64,000 nt of DNA from Pandoraea eparura (GTDB taxonomy: Bacteria > Pseudomonadota > Gammaproteobacteria > Burkholderiales > Burkholderiaceae), in the NCBI RefSeq assembly GCF_902459725.1, contig NZ_CABPSH010000010.1:1-64000 (forward strand). Reading direction: 5' to 3'. Under the pieces are notes generated by a model, which was given only the letters and a program-made list of their open reading frames with translations, did no database searches and was not told where the DNA came from. The first letter of the stretch is position 1. Each line of letters opens with the position of its first letter. This document shows, in pieces, positions 1 to 12,771 of this stretch. The position numbers were made by a program, and so were the translations under genes.

Positions 1-76
1 CCAGACGCGGATCGGCCAGATTGACGTAACGGCGCACGAATTCCGGTGCGTTCGGATCTTGCGGGGCGAGGGCCAT
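1..76 (-). CDS. alc: Probable allantoicase, N-terminal fragment
   Basis: Only the first 25 codons are present; the gene runs off the left edge. The ATG at 76-74 opens a peptide containing [17 protein letters not shown]. From memory this resembles the start of proteobacterial allantoicases, which convert allantoate to ureidoglycolate and urea in purine catabolism. The neighbouring dicarboxylate carrier is on the same strand. The fragment is too short to be certain, and another family sharing this opening cannot be excluded. Confidence 0.5.
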   Translation of the reverse strand, partial: MALAPQDPNAPEFVRRYVNLADPRL

Positions 77-159
77 GTTGCGTTTGACTCCAGGGGTAAG
101 TGCCGACGCCTCGCGTCGGCAATGGGTTCTCGTTGGTTCGTTTAAATTGTCGCCGTCGT

Positions 160-1491
160 TCAACGTGTCAGTGCCACGTTGGCAGGCGTACCGGCCTCAG
201 ACGCTTCTTCGACCGTCGCCGCAATGGGCTCGTAAGGCAGCGCGCCATCAAGCACTTTGTGCGCTCTCGCAAAGTCGACGTCTTTTTCCCACGCGGCCAC
301 GACAAGGGTCGCGACGCAGTTGCCCAGCAGGTTGGTGACGGCCCGCGCAATGCCCACGAACCAGTCGACCGGCAGGATCAGCACGAGGCCGATGACGGGG
401 ATGGCAGGAATGGCCGTGAGCGTCGCCGCCAGAATCACGATGGCCGATCCCGGAATGCCATGGGCACCCTTGGACGTCAACAGCGAGACGAGGATGACAA
501 GGATCAGGTCATGGAGGGACAGCGGGGTGTTGGTCGCCTGCGCAATGAAGATGACCGCGAGCGTCAGGTAGATGGAGAAGCCATCGAGGTTGAAGGAGTA
601 TCCCGTGGGAATGACCAGACCAACGGTGGATTTTTTGATGCCCATCCACTCGAGCTTGCGCATGATGGCCGGCAACACGGCATCGGACGACGCGGTGCCC
701 AACACGATGGACAACTCTTCACGGAAGTATTTGATGAACTTGAAGATGTTGAAGCCCGCCAGACGCAATACGGTACCCAGCACCACGGTGACGAAGACGA
801 AGCAGCTCACGTAAAAGACGAGCACGAGCATGCCAAGCTGCTTGAGCGACGCCGCGCCGTATTTGCCAGTGGTGAACGCTACCGCTCCCAATACGCCCAA
901 CGGCGCCAGCCGGATGATGAACGCCATCACGCGGAAGAAGACATGGCTCAGGTCTTCGATGAATCGCGCAACGGGACGCCCACGCTCACCAAGACCCGCC
1001 AACGCACAGCCGAACATGACGGAGAAGACGAGAATCTGCAGGATGTCACCCTTGGCAAAGGCGTCGGTCACGGTGTTGGGGATGATTTTCAACAGAAAGC
1101 CCGCCGTGTCTTTTAATCCCTTGGCATTTTCGGTGTACGCCGCCATCGCGCTCGGATTGAGGCTGTGAACGTCGATGTTCATGCCCACGCCCGGATGGAT
1201 CGCCCAGGCCAGCAGGGCGCCAATGACAAGCGCGAAGGTGGTGATGATCTCGAAGTACAAAACGGCCTTGACGCCTACCCGGCCCACTTTGCGCAGATCT
1301 CCCGCACTCGCCATGCCACTCACGACGACACAGAAGACGATCGGTCCAATGACCATCTTGATGAGCTTCAGAAAGCCATCGCCCAACGGGCTCAATGACT
1401 CTCCCAACTGCGGAAACCAAATGCCAAGCGCCACACCTACTATCAACGCAATGACGACTCGGCCAAACAACGAACGAAACAGCTTGGGCAT
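160..1491 (-). CDS. dctA: C4-dicarboxylate transporter DctA
   Basis: A 443-residue inner-membrane carrier of the dicarboxylate/amino acid:cation symporter family, expected to take up succinate, fumarate and malate with H+ or Na+. It has about eight hydrophobic stretches, the re-entrant-loop motif [11 protein letters not shown] and the following [10 protein letters not shown] signature, both diagnostic of the DctA/GltP fold. Length matches DctA (about 430-445). The start is supported by a GAGGAGAC ribosome site just upstream of the ATG at 1491. The family call is secure; the exact substrate range is inferred. Confidence 0.93.
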   Translation of the reverse strand: MPKLFRSLFGRVVIALIVGVALGIWFPQLGESLSPLGDGFLKLIKMVIGPIVFCVVVSGMASAGDLRKVGRVGVKAVLYFEIITTFALVIGALLAWAIHPGVGMNIDVHSLNPSAMAAYTENAKGLKDTAGFLLKIIPNTVTDAFAKGDILQILVFSVMFGCALAGLGERGRPVARFIEDLSHVFFRVMAFIIRLAPLGVLGAVAFTTGKYGAASLKQLGMLVLVFYVSCFVFVTVVLGTVLRLAGFNIFKFIKYFREELSIVLGTASSDAVLPAIMRKLEWMGIKKSTVGLVIPTGYSFNLDGFSIYLTLAVIFIAQATNTPLSLHDLILVILVSLLTSKGAHGIPGSAIVILAATLTAIPAIPVIGLVLILPVDWFVGIARAVTNLLGNCVATLVVAAWEKDVDFARAHKVLDGALPYEPIAATVEEASEAGTPANVALTR

Positions 1492-1925
1492 GGTTTGTCT
1501 CCTCTGCCTGCGTAAATCACTCTCTCGGATTTCGCGATTTCTACGTCTGACGGACTGCTCTCTTTGGGGGCTTGATGGTCTCTACGGCAACCACAACGCG
1601 AATCAACACCTATCTGTGCCATCAAACAAGTCATACCGGTCTGACCAGTGGTGTTATGGAGAATATTAGAAAGCCAATATGGTGGGGTCAAGGCGTGTTT
1701 TCTGAGGGGATTCCCTAGGGCAGGGCGATGCCCCATGTCTGTCCGGTGCAGGATGGGGATTCGCTCGGAATGGCCGGTTTTGGTGGGTGAATCCGCTGAA
1801 ATTTGTCTGAACTTCGCGTTTGGACGCAGGGTCGCACTTGTGTGAGGTGCGCTGCCTCGGCATCCGGTGCAAACCGAGAGGCAGTGTGCGCAGATACCGC
1901 AACTCGTGCAGGCAAGGGAGGCGCC
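1492..1925. other. Divergent intergenic region dctA / SDR
   Basis: These 434 bases separate the leftward dctA from the rightward dehydrogenase and must hold both promoters. I looked for a -24/-12 sigma-54 site, because dctA is often RpoN-dependent, and found no convincing match. No RNA gene or terminator was seen. Confidence 0.4.
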
Positions 1926-2693
1926 ATGCGAATGAAGGACACGGTGGTATTGGTTACCGGCAGTGCTCAGGGCATCGGACGCGCCATTGCGATCCGCCTG
2001 GCGCAGGAAGGCGCGCGGATTGTGGTGGAAGACCGGCAGCACAACGCGTTGGCCCAGCAGACACTCGACGCCGTGCGTGCTGCCGGCAGCGATGGCTGTG
2101 TGATCGCGGGAGACGTCGGTGCCGTCGCAGACGACCGCGCGGTGATCGTACAAGCGGTCGAGGCGATGGGACGACTGGACGTGCTGGTCAATAACGCGGG
2201 GGTGGAGCGGCGAGCACCGTTTCTCGACGTGACGGAAGCGGACTATGACCTGGTCATGAATGTGAACCTGAAAGGGGCGTTCTTTCTCACACAAGCGTTT
2301 GTGCATCATCTGCGCGATACGAAACGCGGTGGACGCATCGTCAATGTCAGCTCGGTTCACGAGGAGATGCCGTTTCCGCATTTCACCAGCTATTGCGCCA
2401 GCAAGGGTGGCCTGAAGATGATGATGCGCAACCTCGCCATCGAACTTGCCCCGCTCGGTATTGCGGTCAACAACGTCGCGCCCGGCGCGGTCGGCACCGC
2501 AATCAATCATCAGCTCCTGGCCAACAAGGCGGAGCGCGACGCACTGATCGCCAACATCCCCCTCGGGCGTCTCGCCGACCCCAGCGAAGTCGCCAATGCC
2601 GTGTTGTTCCTCGCCTCGCCGGACGCTAGTTATGTCACCGGCACGACGCTGTTCGTCGACGGTGGCCTGCTCTGGCATTACGCGGAGCAATGA
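1926..2693 (+). CDS. SDR-family oxidoreductase (glucose 1-dehydrogenase-like)
   Basis: A 255-residue classical short-chain dehydrogenase using NAD(P)H in the cytoplasm. The Rossmann motif TGSAQGIG lies at about residues 11-18, NNAG at about 89-92, the catalytic Ser in NVSSV near 142, and YCASK at about 156-160; it ends with the usual [11 protein letters not shown]. The ATG at 1926 is chosen over the longer upstream frame because AAGGGAGG sits 5-6 bases before it. It overlaps the trehalase gene by 4 bases (ATGA), so the two are translationally coupled. The substrate is unknown; a sugar or polyol is plausible given the neighbour. Confidence 0.88.
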   Translation: MRMKDTVVLVTGSAQGIGRAIAIRLAQEGARIVVEDRQHNALAQQTLDAVRAAGSDGCVIAGDVGAVADDRAVIVQAVEAMGRLDVLVNNAGVERRAPFLDVTEADYDLVMNVNLKGAFFLTQAFVHHLRDTKRGGRIVNVSSVHEEMPFPHFTSYCASKGGLKMMMRNLAIELAPLGIAVNNVAPGAVGTAINHQLLANKAERDALIANIPLGRLADPSEVANAVLFLASPDASYVTGTTLFVDGGLLWHYAEQ

Positions 2694-4333
2694 CGATGAC
2701 GGCTACCGCTCAACGCTCGCTCGCCGCCGGCGGCAAGACGCCGGACGTCGCCCATTGCGCGCCATCGGACGTACTCACCCCCGCAGACCGATATCAGCAG
2801 TTGTTTGTCGATGTGCAAACGCAGCGCATTTTTTCCGACAGCAAGACCTTCGTGGACTGTGTGCCCCAACGCGCGCCGGAGGAGATCCTTCGCCGCTATC
2901 GGGACGACGTTGCGACACCCGGCTTCGACCTGGCGCGCTTCGTGGCTTCGAATTTCACGCTCGAACGTCCGCCCGCCAGTCACTATGTCTCCGATCCGGG
3001 GCAGGGCCTCGTGGATCATATCGACGGGCTCTGGGATGTTCTCACGCGCCTGCCTGAGGCCCATCCGGCTTATAGCTCGTTGTTGCCGCTTCCCCGACCG
3101 TACGTGGTGCCGGGCGGGCGCTTCCACGAGCTTTACTATTGGGACTCGTATTTCACGATGCTCGGCCTGGCCTGCAGCGGCCGCCAAGATCTGCTGCGGA
3201 GCATGGCCGATAATTTTTCGTTCCTTATTGACACCTATGGCCACATCCCGAACGGCAATCGCACTTATTACCTGAGCCGCTCACAGCCACCGATGTACGG
3301 CCTGATGGTGGCGCTGTTCGAGTCGCACGGCGTGGCGCGCGCGCTCCGGTATCTCCCCCACCTGCGCCGTGAGTACGATTTCTGGATGGACGGGGAGGCG
3401 TCGCTTGCCCCCGGCGACGTGTGTCGCCATGTCGTGTGCATGCCCGACGGCTCGCGGCTCAATCGCTATTGGGACGAACGCGACACGCCTCGCGAGGAGG
3501 GCTATCTGGAGGATGTGAACACAGCCCGTCACGCGCCGAATCGTCCCGCGGGCGAGGTGTATCGCGATCTTCGTGCCGGCGCCGCCTCGGGCTGGGACTT
3601 CAGCTCGCGCTGGCTTGACGATGTGAACGACCTCGCTTCGATTCGCACGACCGCCTTCGTGCCGGTGGACCTGAACAGCTTCCTGTTCGCTTCTGAAATG
3701 CAGATCGCCACGCTGAGCGAGGCCAGTGGCGACGCGGACGCGGCCCAGGTGTTTGCCGCGCGCGCGCAAGCCCGGCGCGAGGCAATGACGCGCTATCTCT
3801 GGTGCGACGAGGAAGGCGCGTTTCTGGATTACGACTGGCAGCGCGGCGAGTCGCGCCCGCGGTTGTCGGCCGCGCTCGCCACGCCGCTCTTTGTCGGACT
3901 GGCCTCGCACGAGCAGGCACGCCGCTCGGCGCAGACGATCGCGGATCGACTCGTCGCCCCCGGCGGATTGCGCACGACGCAGGCGTCCAGCCTGCAGCAA
4001 TGGGACCCGCCGAACGGCTGGGCGCCGCTGCAATGGATCGCCATTCACGGGCTTCGCCAGTACGGGGAGCACAGGATCGCGAACGATATCGCCCACCGCT
4101 GGCTTTCGACGGTCAGCGCGCTCTACGCCCGCGAAAACAAACTGGTCGAAAAGTATTCGCTGCATACGAGCGATGCAATGTGCGCAAGCGGCGGGGGAGG
4201 CGGGGAGTACCCGCTTCAGGACGGCTTCGGCTGGACCAACGGGGTGGTCCGACGTCTCCTCTGCGATCATCCGGAACACCATGCCAACCAAGTGATGGCG
4301 CAAGGCCGCGCGTCCGGGCGCGCGCGCCGATAG
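2690..4333 (+). CDS. treF: Cytoplasmic trehalase (GH37)
   Basis: A 547-residue alpha,alpha-trehalase expected to split trehalose into two glucose molecules. It shows both family signatures: [15 protein letters not shown] at about residues 140-154 and [13 protein letters not shown] near 435. A glycine-rich [18 protein letters not shown] stretch with the conserved glutamate lies near the C-terminus. No signal peptide is visible, so it is more like TreF than periplasmic TreA. Its ATG overlaps the dehydrogenase stop. The tail is followed immediately by an octamer repeat array. Confidence 0.92.
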   Translation: MTMTATAQRSLAAGGKTPDVAHCAPSDVLTPADRYQQLFVDVQTQRIFSDSKTFVDCVPQRAPEEILRRYRDDVATPGFDLARFVASNFTLERPPASHYVSDPGQGLVDHIDGLWDVLTRLPEAHPAYSSLLPLPRPYVVPGGRFHELYYWDSYFTMLGLACSGRQDLLRSMADNFSFLIDTYGHIPNGNRTYYLSRSQPPMYGLMVALFESHGVARALRYLPHLRREYDFWMDGEASLAPGDVCRHVVCMPDGSRLNRYWDERDTPREEGYLEDVNTARHAPNRPAGEVYRDLRAGAASGWDFSSRWLDDVNDLASIRTTAFVPVDLNSFLFASEMQIATLSEASGDADAAQVFAARAQARREAMTRYLWCDEEGAFLDYDWQRGESRPRLSAALATPLFVGLASHEQARRSAQTIADRLVAPGGLRTTQASSLQQWDPPNGWAPLQWIAIHGLRQYGEHRIANDIAHRWLSTVSALYARENKLVEKYSLHTSDAMCASGGGGGEYPLQDGFGWTNGVVRRLLCDHPEHHANQVMAQGRASGRARR

Positions 4334-4351
4334 GTTCAATGCGCCCGCGCG

Positions 4352-4596
4352 ACCATAAGTCCGTAAGTCCTTGAGCACTTGTGAGCGTGAGTCCGTGTGC
4401 CCATGACCCCATGAGCCCGTGGTTCCGTGGGCCCGTGAGCCCGTGAGCCCATGAGCCCATGAGCCCATGAGCCCATGAGCCTATGAGCCTATGAGCCCAT
4501 GAGCCCGTGTGCCCGTGTGCCCGTGTGCCCGTGTGCCCGTGTGCCCGTGTGCCCGTGTGCCCGTGTGCCGTTGCGCCGTTGCGCCGTTGCGCCGGG
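4352..4596 (+). repeat. Tandem array of an 8-bp unit, about 30 copies
   Basis: The tract has strict 8-base periodicity. The core 4501-4564 is GAGCCCGT followed by seven copies of GTGCCCGT, preceded by GAGCCCAT/GAGCCTAT copies (4441-4500) and followed by GTGCCGTT and GCGCCGTT variants. Copies degrade leftwards to about 4352. Because 8 is not a multiple of 3, any coding reading repeats every 24 bases. It lies between the trehalase stop and the GntR-family start, so copy-number changes would alter the leader or promoter spacing of that regulator. Confidence 0.9.
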
Positions 4597-4717
4597 AGGG
4601 CGGCGTGCTTCGATACCCCGGTGGGGTTCCCCCGCGGCGACGCCGGCGGAACGCCTGGGAAGGTATTTGGCGTCGTACAATGCGAGATACGTATACCCGC
4701 ATTCCTTGTGAGGCCTC

Positions 4718-5479
4718 ATGAAGCATTCGGCGCATGCCGTAACCGACGCCGCCGTCGCCATCATCCGCGAGCGCATCGAACGTCAGGTCTATCCGGCCGG
4801 CGCGATGCTCCCGTCGCAACGCCAACTCGCCGAGGAGCTGACGATCAGCCGCGCCTCGCTGCGTGAGGCGCTCTCGACGCTCGAGGCGCTCGGCATGGTC
4901 GCGATTCGCCCCGGTAAAGGCGTGTATGTGAACGATGCTTCGGCACGCCTGGGCGTCGCCTGGCGCTTCGCCGACCAGATATCGCTCGCCGACACCTACC
5001 AACTGCGCTATGCGCTCGAAGGCTTTTCCGCCCGCCTCGCCGCCCACGCGGCCAGCAACGGCGAGATCGAGTGGCTCACGGATAACGTGGAGGCCATGAA
5101 GGCCGCCCTGATCGACGGCGACGTCGATACCGCCGCGCAACTCGACTTCGCCTTCCATCTGCGCATCGTAGGCCTCGCCGGGAACGGCGCCATCGCCGAT
5201 ATCCTGCGCGGCAGCACCGAAATCGTCATGGAAAGCCAACGCCTGCCTTTCTATCAGCGTGAACTGGTGCTCTCGACCTATCATGAACATCTGGAGATCC
5301 TCGACGCCCTGCGCCGCCGCGACGGCGCCGCCGCCGGGGCCGCAATGGAGCGCCACATCGTGCTGGCGGCCCAGCGGGCGGGTATCCATTTCCCTATCCC
5401 CTCTGCGTATCCGTCCCCGAGCGGCCTTCCCCCCAGGGAGAACGCAGAGCGTACTGGTGTCCCGCATGTTCAGCTTTGA
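4718..5479 (+). CDS. FadR-subfamily GntR transcriptional regulator
   Basis: A 253-residue DNA-binding regulator. Residues 8-70 form the GntR winged helix (IIRERIERQVYPAGAMLPSQ, then the recognition region TISRASLREALSTLEALGM and RPGKGVYV). The rest is an all-helical FCD ligand-binding domain typical of FadR/LldR/PdhR proteins. The ligand is not deducible. It may control the upstream dehydrogenase-trehalase pair or dctA, but it is separated from them by the octamer array. Its stop overlaps the -35 region of the carA promoter. Confidence 0.85.
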   Translation: MKHSAHAVTDAAVAIIRERIERQVYPAGAMLPSQRQLAEELTISRASLREALSTLEALGMVAIRPGKGVYVNDASARLGVAWRFADQISLADTYQLRYALEGFSARLAAHAASNGEIEWLTDNVEAMKAALIDGDVDTAAQLDFAFHLRIVGLAGNGAIADILRGSTEIVMESQRLPFYQRELVLSTYHEHLEILDALRRRDGAAAGAAMERHIVLAAQRAGIHFPIPSAYPSPSGLPPRENAERTGVPHVQL

Positions 5480-5503
5480 GATGATTGGGATTTGCGCTAT
5501 ACT
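5476..5503 (+). promoter_or_regulatory. Sigma-70 promoter of carA
   Basis: TTGAGA (5476-5481, 5 of 6 consensus) and TATACT (5498-5503, 5 of 6) are separated by 16 bases. It lies about 170 bases upstream of carA, leaving a long leader. It overlaps the end of the upstream regulator gene. Confidence 0.6.
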
Positions 5504-5674
5504 TTGAAGGTTTTAGTCATTTAACCCTCACCCTAGCGCCTACCCGCCTGACATCTCGTCCGCAGCCCGAGCCTCCGCTGTGCGCATATTCCGCGCAATT
5601 CCGGTGCCCGCGCTAATGTCATCGCGAGCGGACGATGGGGCTGGCAGCCGGGGTGAAACCTCCAGGAGTTTCCC

Positions 5675-6820
5675 GTGCTGCCGTCATTCCCACCCGCCAT
5701 TCTCGCGCTCGCTGACGGCACGGTCTTTCGTGGGTACGCCATCGGCGCTGCCGGTCACACCATCGGTGAAGTGGTTTTCAATACCGCCATCACCGGCTAT
5801 CAGGAAATCCTCACCGACCCGAGCTATGCGCGTCAGATCGTCACGTTGACGTATCCGCACATCGGCAACACGGGCGTCAACGGTGAAGACGTCGAAGCCA
5901 CGAAAGTCCATGCCGCAGGCCTGATCATCAAGGATCTGCCGATCCTCAGCTCGAATTTCCGCGCCGACAAGACGCTGTCGCAATACCTGAAGGACGAGGG
6001 CGTCGTCGCCATCGCCGGTATCGACACGCGCCGCCTGACCCGTATCCTGCGCGAAAAGGGTGCCCAAAACGGCTGCATCCTCGCCGGCGAAGAGGCCGAC
6101 GAGGCCAAGGCCATCGCACTCGCCCAATCGTTCCCGGGTCTCGCCGGAATGGATCTCGCCAAGGTCGTCTCGACGACGGAGCCGTACGCCTGGACGGAAA
6201 CGGAATGGCGCCTGGGCGAGGGCTACGGTGAGCAGAAGGATCCGAAATTCCATGTGGTCGCCCTGGACTACGGCGTCAAGCGCAACATCCTGCGCATGCT
6301 CGCCGAGCGCGGCTGCAAGGTCACGGTGCTGCCGGCGCAAAGCTCGGCCGACGACGTGTTCGCCCTGAACCCGGACGGCGTGTTCCTCTCGAACGGCCCC
6401 GGCGACCCGGAGCCGTGCGATTACGCCATCGCCGCCACGAAGACGTTCCTCGAGCGTCGCATCCCGACCTTCGGCATCTGCCTCGGCCACCAGATCATGG
6501 GCCTGGCCGTCGGCGCGAAAACGCTGAAGATGAAGACCGGTCACCACGGCGCCAACCACCCGGTCAAGGACCTCGCGACCGGTCGTGTGGTGATCACGTC
6601 GCAAAACCATGGCTTTGCCGTGGACGCCAACAGCCTGCCGGCCAACGCGCGTGTCTCGCACGTGTCGCTGTTCGACGGCACGCTGCAAGGCTTCGAGCTG
6701 ACGGATCGCCCGGCATTCTGCTTCCAGGGACACCCGGAAGCCTCGCCCGGCCCGCACGATATCGGCTACCTGTTCGACCGCTTCGTGCAGTCGATGGTCG
6801 ACGCGAAGCAGCCGGCGTAA
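5675..6820 (+). CDS. carA: Carbamoyl-phosphate synthase small subunit
   Basis: A 381-residue glutamine amidotransferase subunit that supplies ammonia to CarB for carbamoyl phosphate, the precursor of pyrimidines and arginine. The N-terminal CarA-specific domain is followed by a class I GATase domain with [10 protein letters not shown], the nucleophile Cys in [11 protein letters not shown], and the His-Glu pair in [11 protein letters not shown]. The start is GTG at 5675, preceded by CCAGGAG. It is separated from carB by a LeuE-type exporter gene. Length is normal for the family. Confidence 0.97.
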   Translation: MLPSFPPAILALADGTVFRGYAIGAAGHTIGEVVFNTAITGYQEILTDPSYARQIVTLTYPHIGNTGVNGEDVEATKVHAAGLIIKDLPILSSNFRADKTLSQYLKDEGVVAIAGIDTRRLTRILREKGAQNGCILAGEEADEAKAIALAQSFPGLAGMDLAKVVSTTEPYAWTETEWRLGEGYGEQKDPKFHVVALDYGVKRNILRMLAERGCKVTVLPAQSSADDVFALNPDGVFLSNGPGDPEPCDYAIAATKTFLERRIPTFGICLGHQIMGLAVGAKTLKMKTGHHGANHPVKDLATGRVVITSQNHGFAVDANSLPANARVSHVSLFDGTLQGFELTDRPAFCFQGHPEASPGPHDIGYLFDRFVQSMVDAKQPA

Positions 6821-6859
6821 GGCCTGGCAAGACGAGATACGGATAAGGAAACGCGCATC

Positions 6860-7528
6860 ATGCTCGGAAACTCGATCGGCATCGTCAATCTCTGGACCTA
6901 TCTGGCCGGGGTGGTGGTGATCATTCTGCTGCCGGGACCCAACTCGCTCTATGTGCTGTCGGTGGCAGCGCAGCGCGGGGTTCGCCAGGGCTACGCCGGG
7001 GCGTGCGGCGTGTTCCTCGGCGACACGATCCTCATGACCCTGTCGGCCGCGGGCGTAGCGTCGCTGCTGCACGCCCAGCCGGCGCTCTTCTTCGTGGTGA
7101 AGTATCTCGGCGCGGCCTATCTGTGCTGGATGGGCCTGAACATGCTGCGCGGCGCTATCGCGAATGCGCGCATGGCACGAACCCGTGCGGGATCGGCCGT
7201 CGCCGCGCCCAAGCCGGTCGACGCGGATCACCCGTTCAAGCGCGCGCTGTTCATCAGCCTGCTGAACCCGAAGGCGATTCTGTTCTGCGTGTCGTTTTTT
7301 ATCCAGTTCGTCGATCCGGGCTACGCCTACCCCGCCGTGTCGTTTGCGGTGCTGGGCGCGATCGTGCAGACCTGCAGTTTCCTGTATCTGAGCACGCTGA
7401 TCCTGGCCGGTTACCGCCTGGCCGAGCACTTCCGGCAACGTCGCCGGTTGCGCGCCGGGGCAACCGGCGGCGTGGGCGCGCTGTTCGTCGGCTTCGGTGT
7501 GAAGCTCGCGACCGCGACGCTGAGTTAA
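6860..7528 (+). CDS. leuE: LysE/RhtB-family amino acid exporter, LeuE-like
   Basis: A 222-residue membrane protein with about six hydrophobic segments. The family signature LPGPNSLYVLSVAAQ follows the first helix, and LLNPKAILFCVSFFIQFV is the second conserved block, as in LysE/RhtB exporters. The LeuE assignment (leucine efflux) rests on overall resemblance and is less sure than the family. It lies between carA and carB with gaps of 39 and 18 bases, so it is probably cotranscribed. An exporter inside the carAB operon is not explained by the pathway itself. Confidence 0.85.
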   Translation: MLGNSIGIVNLWTYLAGVVVIILLPGPNSLYVLSVAAQRGVRQGYAGACGVFLGDTILMTLSAAGVASLLHAQPALFFVVKYLGAAYLCWMGLNMLRGAIANARMARTRAGSAVAAPKPVDADHPFKRALFISLLNPKAILFCVSFFIQFVDPGYAYPAVSFAVLGAIVQTCSFLYLSTLILAGYRLAEHFRQRRRLRAGATGGVGALFVGFGVKLATATLS

Positions 7529-7546
7529 ATTTTTGTTGAGAAAGTT

Positions 7547-10789
<3,243 letters not shown>

Positions 10790-10824
10790 GTGCGCAGGAT
10801 CTGACACGGTAATGTTGTCATCCA

Positions 10825-10865
10825 TGGCGCGCCCAACGGGGAACCGATCTCCGTTTGGCGCGCCA
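10825..10865 (+). terminator. Large dyad after carB
   Basis: TGGCGCGCCCAACGG (10825-10839) pairs with CCGTTTGGCGCGCCA (10851-10865) at 14 of 15 positions around an 11-base loop. There is no T run, so it is not a classical intrinsic terminator. It may stop transcription with help or protect the carB 3' end. Confidence 0.5.
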
Positions 10866-10908
10866 AACGCTTTGTAGGTGGCGTCGTGTCGCGCGGCCGG
10901 CCTCACGG

Positions 10909-10936
10909 TTGGCAGCGTGGGCAACTCTGCTACACT
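10909..10936 (+). promoter_or_regulatory. Promoter of greA
   Basis: TTGGCA (10909-10914) and an extended -10 TGC-TACACT (hexamer 10931-10936) are 16 bases apart and about 100 bases before the greA start. This gives greA its own promoter, separate from carAB. Confidence 0.55.
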
Positions 10937-11036
10937 AACGCCACATAGGTGTCACAGCCGCGGTCAAGCGGCGTTCGCAAACCAGTGCGAATGCGGCTTT
11001 GCTGCGGCAATTTTTTTGTCTTTCGGAACAACGCGC

Positions 11037-11513
11037 ATGAGTACCATTCCTCTGACCAAGCGGGGCGCCGAGCTGCTCAAGGATGAGCTGCACCGCCTGA
11101 AGACCGTCGAACGTCCGTCCGTGATCACTGCGATTGCCGAAGCCCGTGCGCAGGGCGATCTGTCGGAAAACGCGGAATACGACGCCGCCAAGGAAAAGCA
11201 GGGCTTCATCGAGGGGCGTATCGCCGATCTCGAATCGAAGCTCTCCGCCGCACAGATCATCGACCCGTCGTCACTCGACGCCGAGGGCCGTGTGGTGTTT
11301 GCCGCGACCGTCGAACTCGAAGACCTCGAGAACGGCGGCACGGTGCAGTATCAGATCGTCGGCGACGACGAAGCCGACCTGGAGCACGGCAAGATCTCGG
11401 TGAGTTCGCCGATCGCACGTGCACTCATCGGCAAGTACGCGGGCGACGTGGCCGAAGTGCAGGCCCCGAGCGGCGTGCGTGAGTACGAGATCATCGATGT
11501 CCGCTACGTCTGA
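11037..11513 (+). CDS. greA: Transcription elongation factor GreA
   Basis: A 158-residue factor that enters the RNA polymerase secondary channel and stimulates cleavage of backtracked RNA. The N-terminal coiled coil carries the signature [20 protein letters not shown] with the acidic tip residues D and E; the C-terminal half is the FKBP-like domain. The ATG at 11037 is chosen because it begins [14 protein letters not shown], the family's usual start; the open frame extends upstream without conserved sequence. Length equals E. coli GreA. Confidence 0.97.
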   Translation: MSTIPLTKRGAELLKDELHRLKTVERPSVITAIAEARAQGDLSENAEYDAAKEKQGFIEGRIADLESKLSAAQIIDPSSLDAEGRVVFAATVELEDLENGGTVQYQIVGDDEADLEHGKISVSSPIARALIGKYAGDVAEVQAPSGVREYEIIDVRYV

Positions 11514-11514
11514 C

Positions 11515-12012
11515 ATGACGTCTGCCGGCGGCACGCCGCGCCTGGAACGGTTGTTCCGCGTGATTGCGACCGTCGGGTGCGGCAGTCAGTGGGCGATCGG
11601 CTATCTCGTGGCGCCAACGCTCTTTGCGGTGCTCGAATCGCGCACCGTTGCCGGAACGGTGGCCGGCCGGCTGTTTCACACGCAGGCATGGCTGAGCCTT
11701 GTCTGCGGCGTGTTGCTGGTCTGGCTGGCGACGGCGCTGATCGCGCGCACGGGCGACGCACAGATTGCGCGCAGCTATCGCGGCCTGCGGTGGTTGGCGG
11801 TGGCGATGATGGTCTGTGTGCTGATTGGCACGTTCGGCCTGCAGCCCTTCATGGCGGATCTGCGCGCGCAGGCGGAAGCGGCGGGCGTGGAGATCGGCCA
11901 GTCGGTTTTCGCCGCGCGCTTCGGCATGCTGCACGGCATTTCGAGCGGCATCTACCTGTTGCAAAGTCTGTTGGGCGTGGCGCTGATCTGGCGTCAGCCG
12001 GTGCGTGGCTGA
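11515..12012 (+). CDS. DUF4149-type membrane protein
   Basis: A 165-residue protein with four hydrophobic segments and no charged catalytic motif; it resembles DUF4149 (TMEM205-like) proteins commonly found between greA and yhbY in this bacterial order. The start at 11515 is one base after the greA stop, so it is probably translated from the same message. No function is known to me. Confidence 0.75.
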   Translation: MTSAGGTPRLERLFRVIATVGCGSQWAIGYLVAPTLFAVLESRTVAGTVAGRLFHTQAWLSLVCGVLLVWLATALIARTGDAQIARSYRGLRWLAVAMMVCVLIGTFGLQPFMADLRAQAEAAGVEIGQSVFAARFGMLHGISSGIYLLQSLLGVALIWRQPVRG

Positions 12013-12069
12013 ACGTCGCAAAGCGCGCGGCGGTGCCGGCGATCTTGAGGGGTAGTTCACGGCACCCAT

Positions 12070-12105
12070 AAAAAAACGCGCCTTTTGTCCGGGCGCGTTT
12101 TCTTG
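12070..12105. terminator. Bidirectional intrinsic terminator
   Basis: AAAACGCGCC and GGGCGCGTTTT form a strong stem around a short TTTTGTCC loop, with A and T runs on both sides. It lies between two convergent genes (DUF4149 protein and yhbY) and can serve both. Confidence 0.85.
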
Positions 12106-12131
12106 AGCACTGGTGGCGGTGTGCCGCGCAA

Positions 12132-12632
12132 TCAGTCGTTACGCTGGCGCTTGACGCTGGTCTGGCGCTTCTTGGCCTTCTTGACGATGCCGCCGGCGGT
12201 CATGCGTTCATTGCCGCGAACGGTCACTTTCTTGACGGTAGGGCGGCGTCCCGCGTTGGTGCTGGTCTTGACGACCGTGACGGTGCGCGGGGCACGGCCC
12301 TTGACCGTCGCGCCGGTGCCACCGGCTCGGGCGCGAACCGGCGCTTCCGTTTCATCGGGCGTCGGGCGGTACAGCACAAGCAACTTGCCGATGTGTTGCA
12401 CCGGCGCGGCACCGAGTTGATCGCAGATGGCTTCGTAGATGGCCACGCGCGTATCGCGTTCGTCGCCGAACACGCGCACCTTGATCAGTTCGTGGGCCTT
12501 CAGGGCACCGTCGATTTCCTTGAGCACCGCCGGCGTCAAGCCGTCGGCGCCGATCAGAACGACGGGATTCAGCGCATGGGCGGCGGAGCGCAAGTCGGCG
12601 CGTTGCGCCGGGGTCAGGGTCAAAGCGGGCAT
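12132..12632 (-). CDS. yhbY: YhbY-family RNA-binding protein
   Basis: A 166-residue protein whose first 95 residues match the CRS1/YhbY (CRM) domain: TPAQRADLRSAAHALNPVV, then ALKAHELIKVRV and the GKLLVLYR strand. YhbY proteins bind pre-50S ribosomal particles. Unlike the 97-residue E. coli protein it has a lysine/arginine-rich tail of about 70 residues, likely disordered and RNA-contacting. The start MPALTLTP at 12632 is chosen over a longer frame. It is divergent from rlmE, another ribosome maturation gene. Confidence 0.88.
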   Translation of the reverse strand: MPALTLTPAQRADLRSAAHALNPVVLIGADGLTPAVLKEIDGALKAHELIKVRVFGDERDTRVAIYEAICDQLGAAPVQHIGKLLVLYRPTPDETEAPVRARAGGTGATVKGRAPRTVTVVKTSTNAGRRPTVKKVTVRGNERMTAGGIVKKAKKRQTSVKRQRND

Positions 12633-12771
12633 AGAGGACAGACGAGACAAACGAGTTAGGATGCACCCGCACGCGGCGGCCGGCGCACCTGCAATTACCA
12701 CGGGCCGGCTCGCGCATTTTGGGCGCGCAAGGGCGTATTATCCTGCAAATTCGCAGCGTTTTTGAAGAATT

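Noticed and set aside
100-1116. Long plus-strand frame opposite dctA
   Set aside because: It is antisense to a clearly conserved transporter and its translation is low-complexity and charged.
1492-1925. Sigma-54 promoter for dctA
   Set aside because: TGGCAC occurs on the minus strand, but no TTGC follows at the required 5-base spacing.
4499-4866. Repeat-coding frames in both directions through the octamer array
   Set aside because: An 8-bp repeat without stop codons opens several frames automatically; none has a ribosome site or an unrepeated conserved part.
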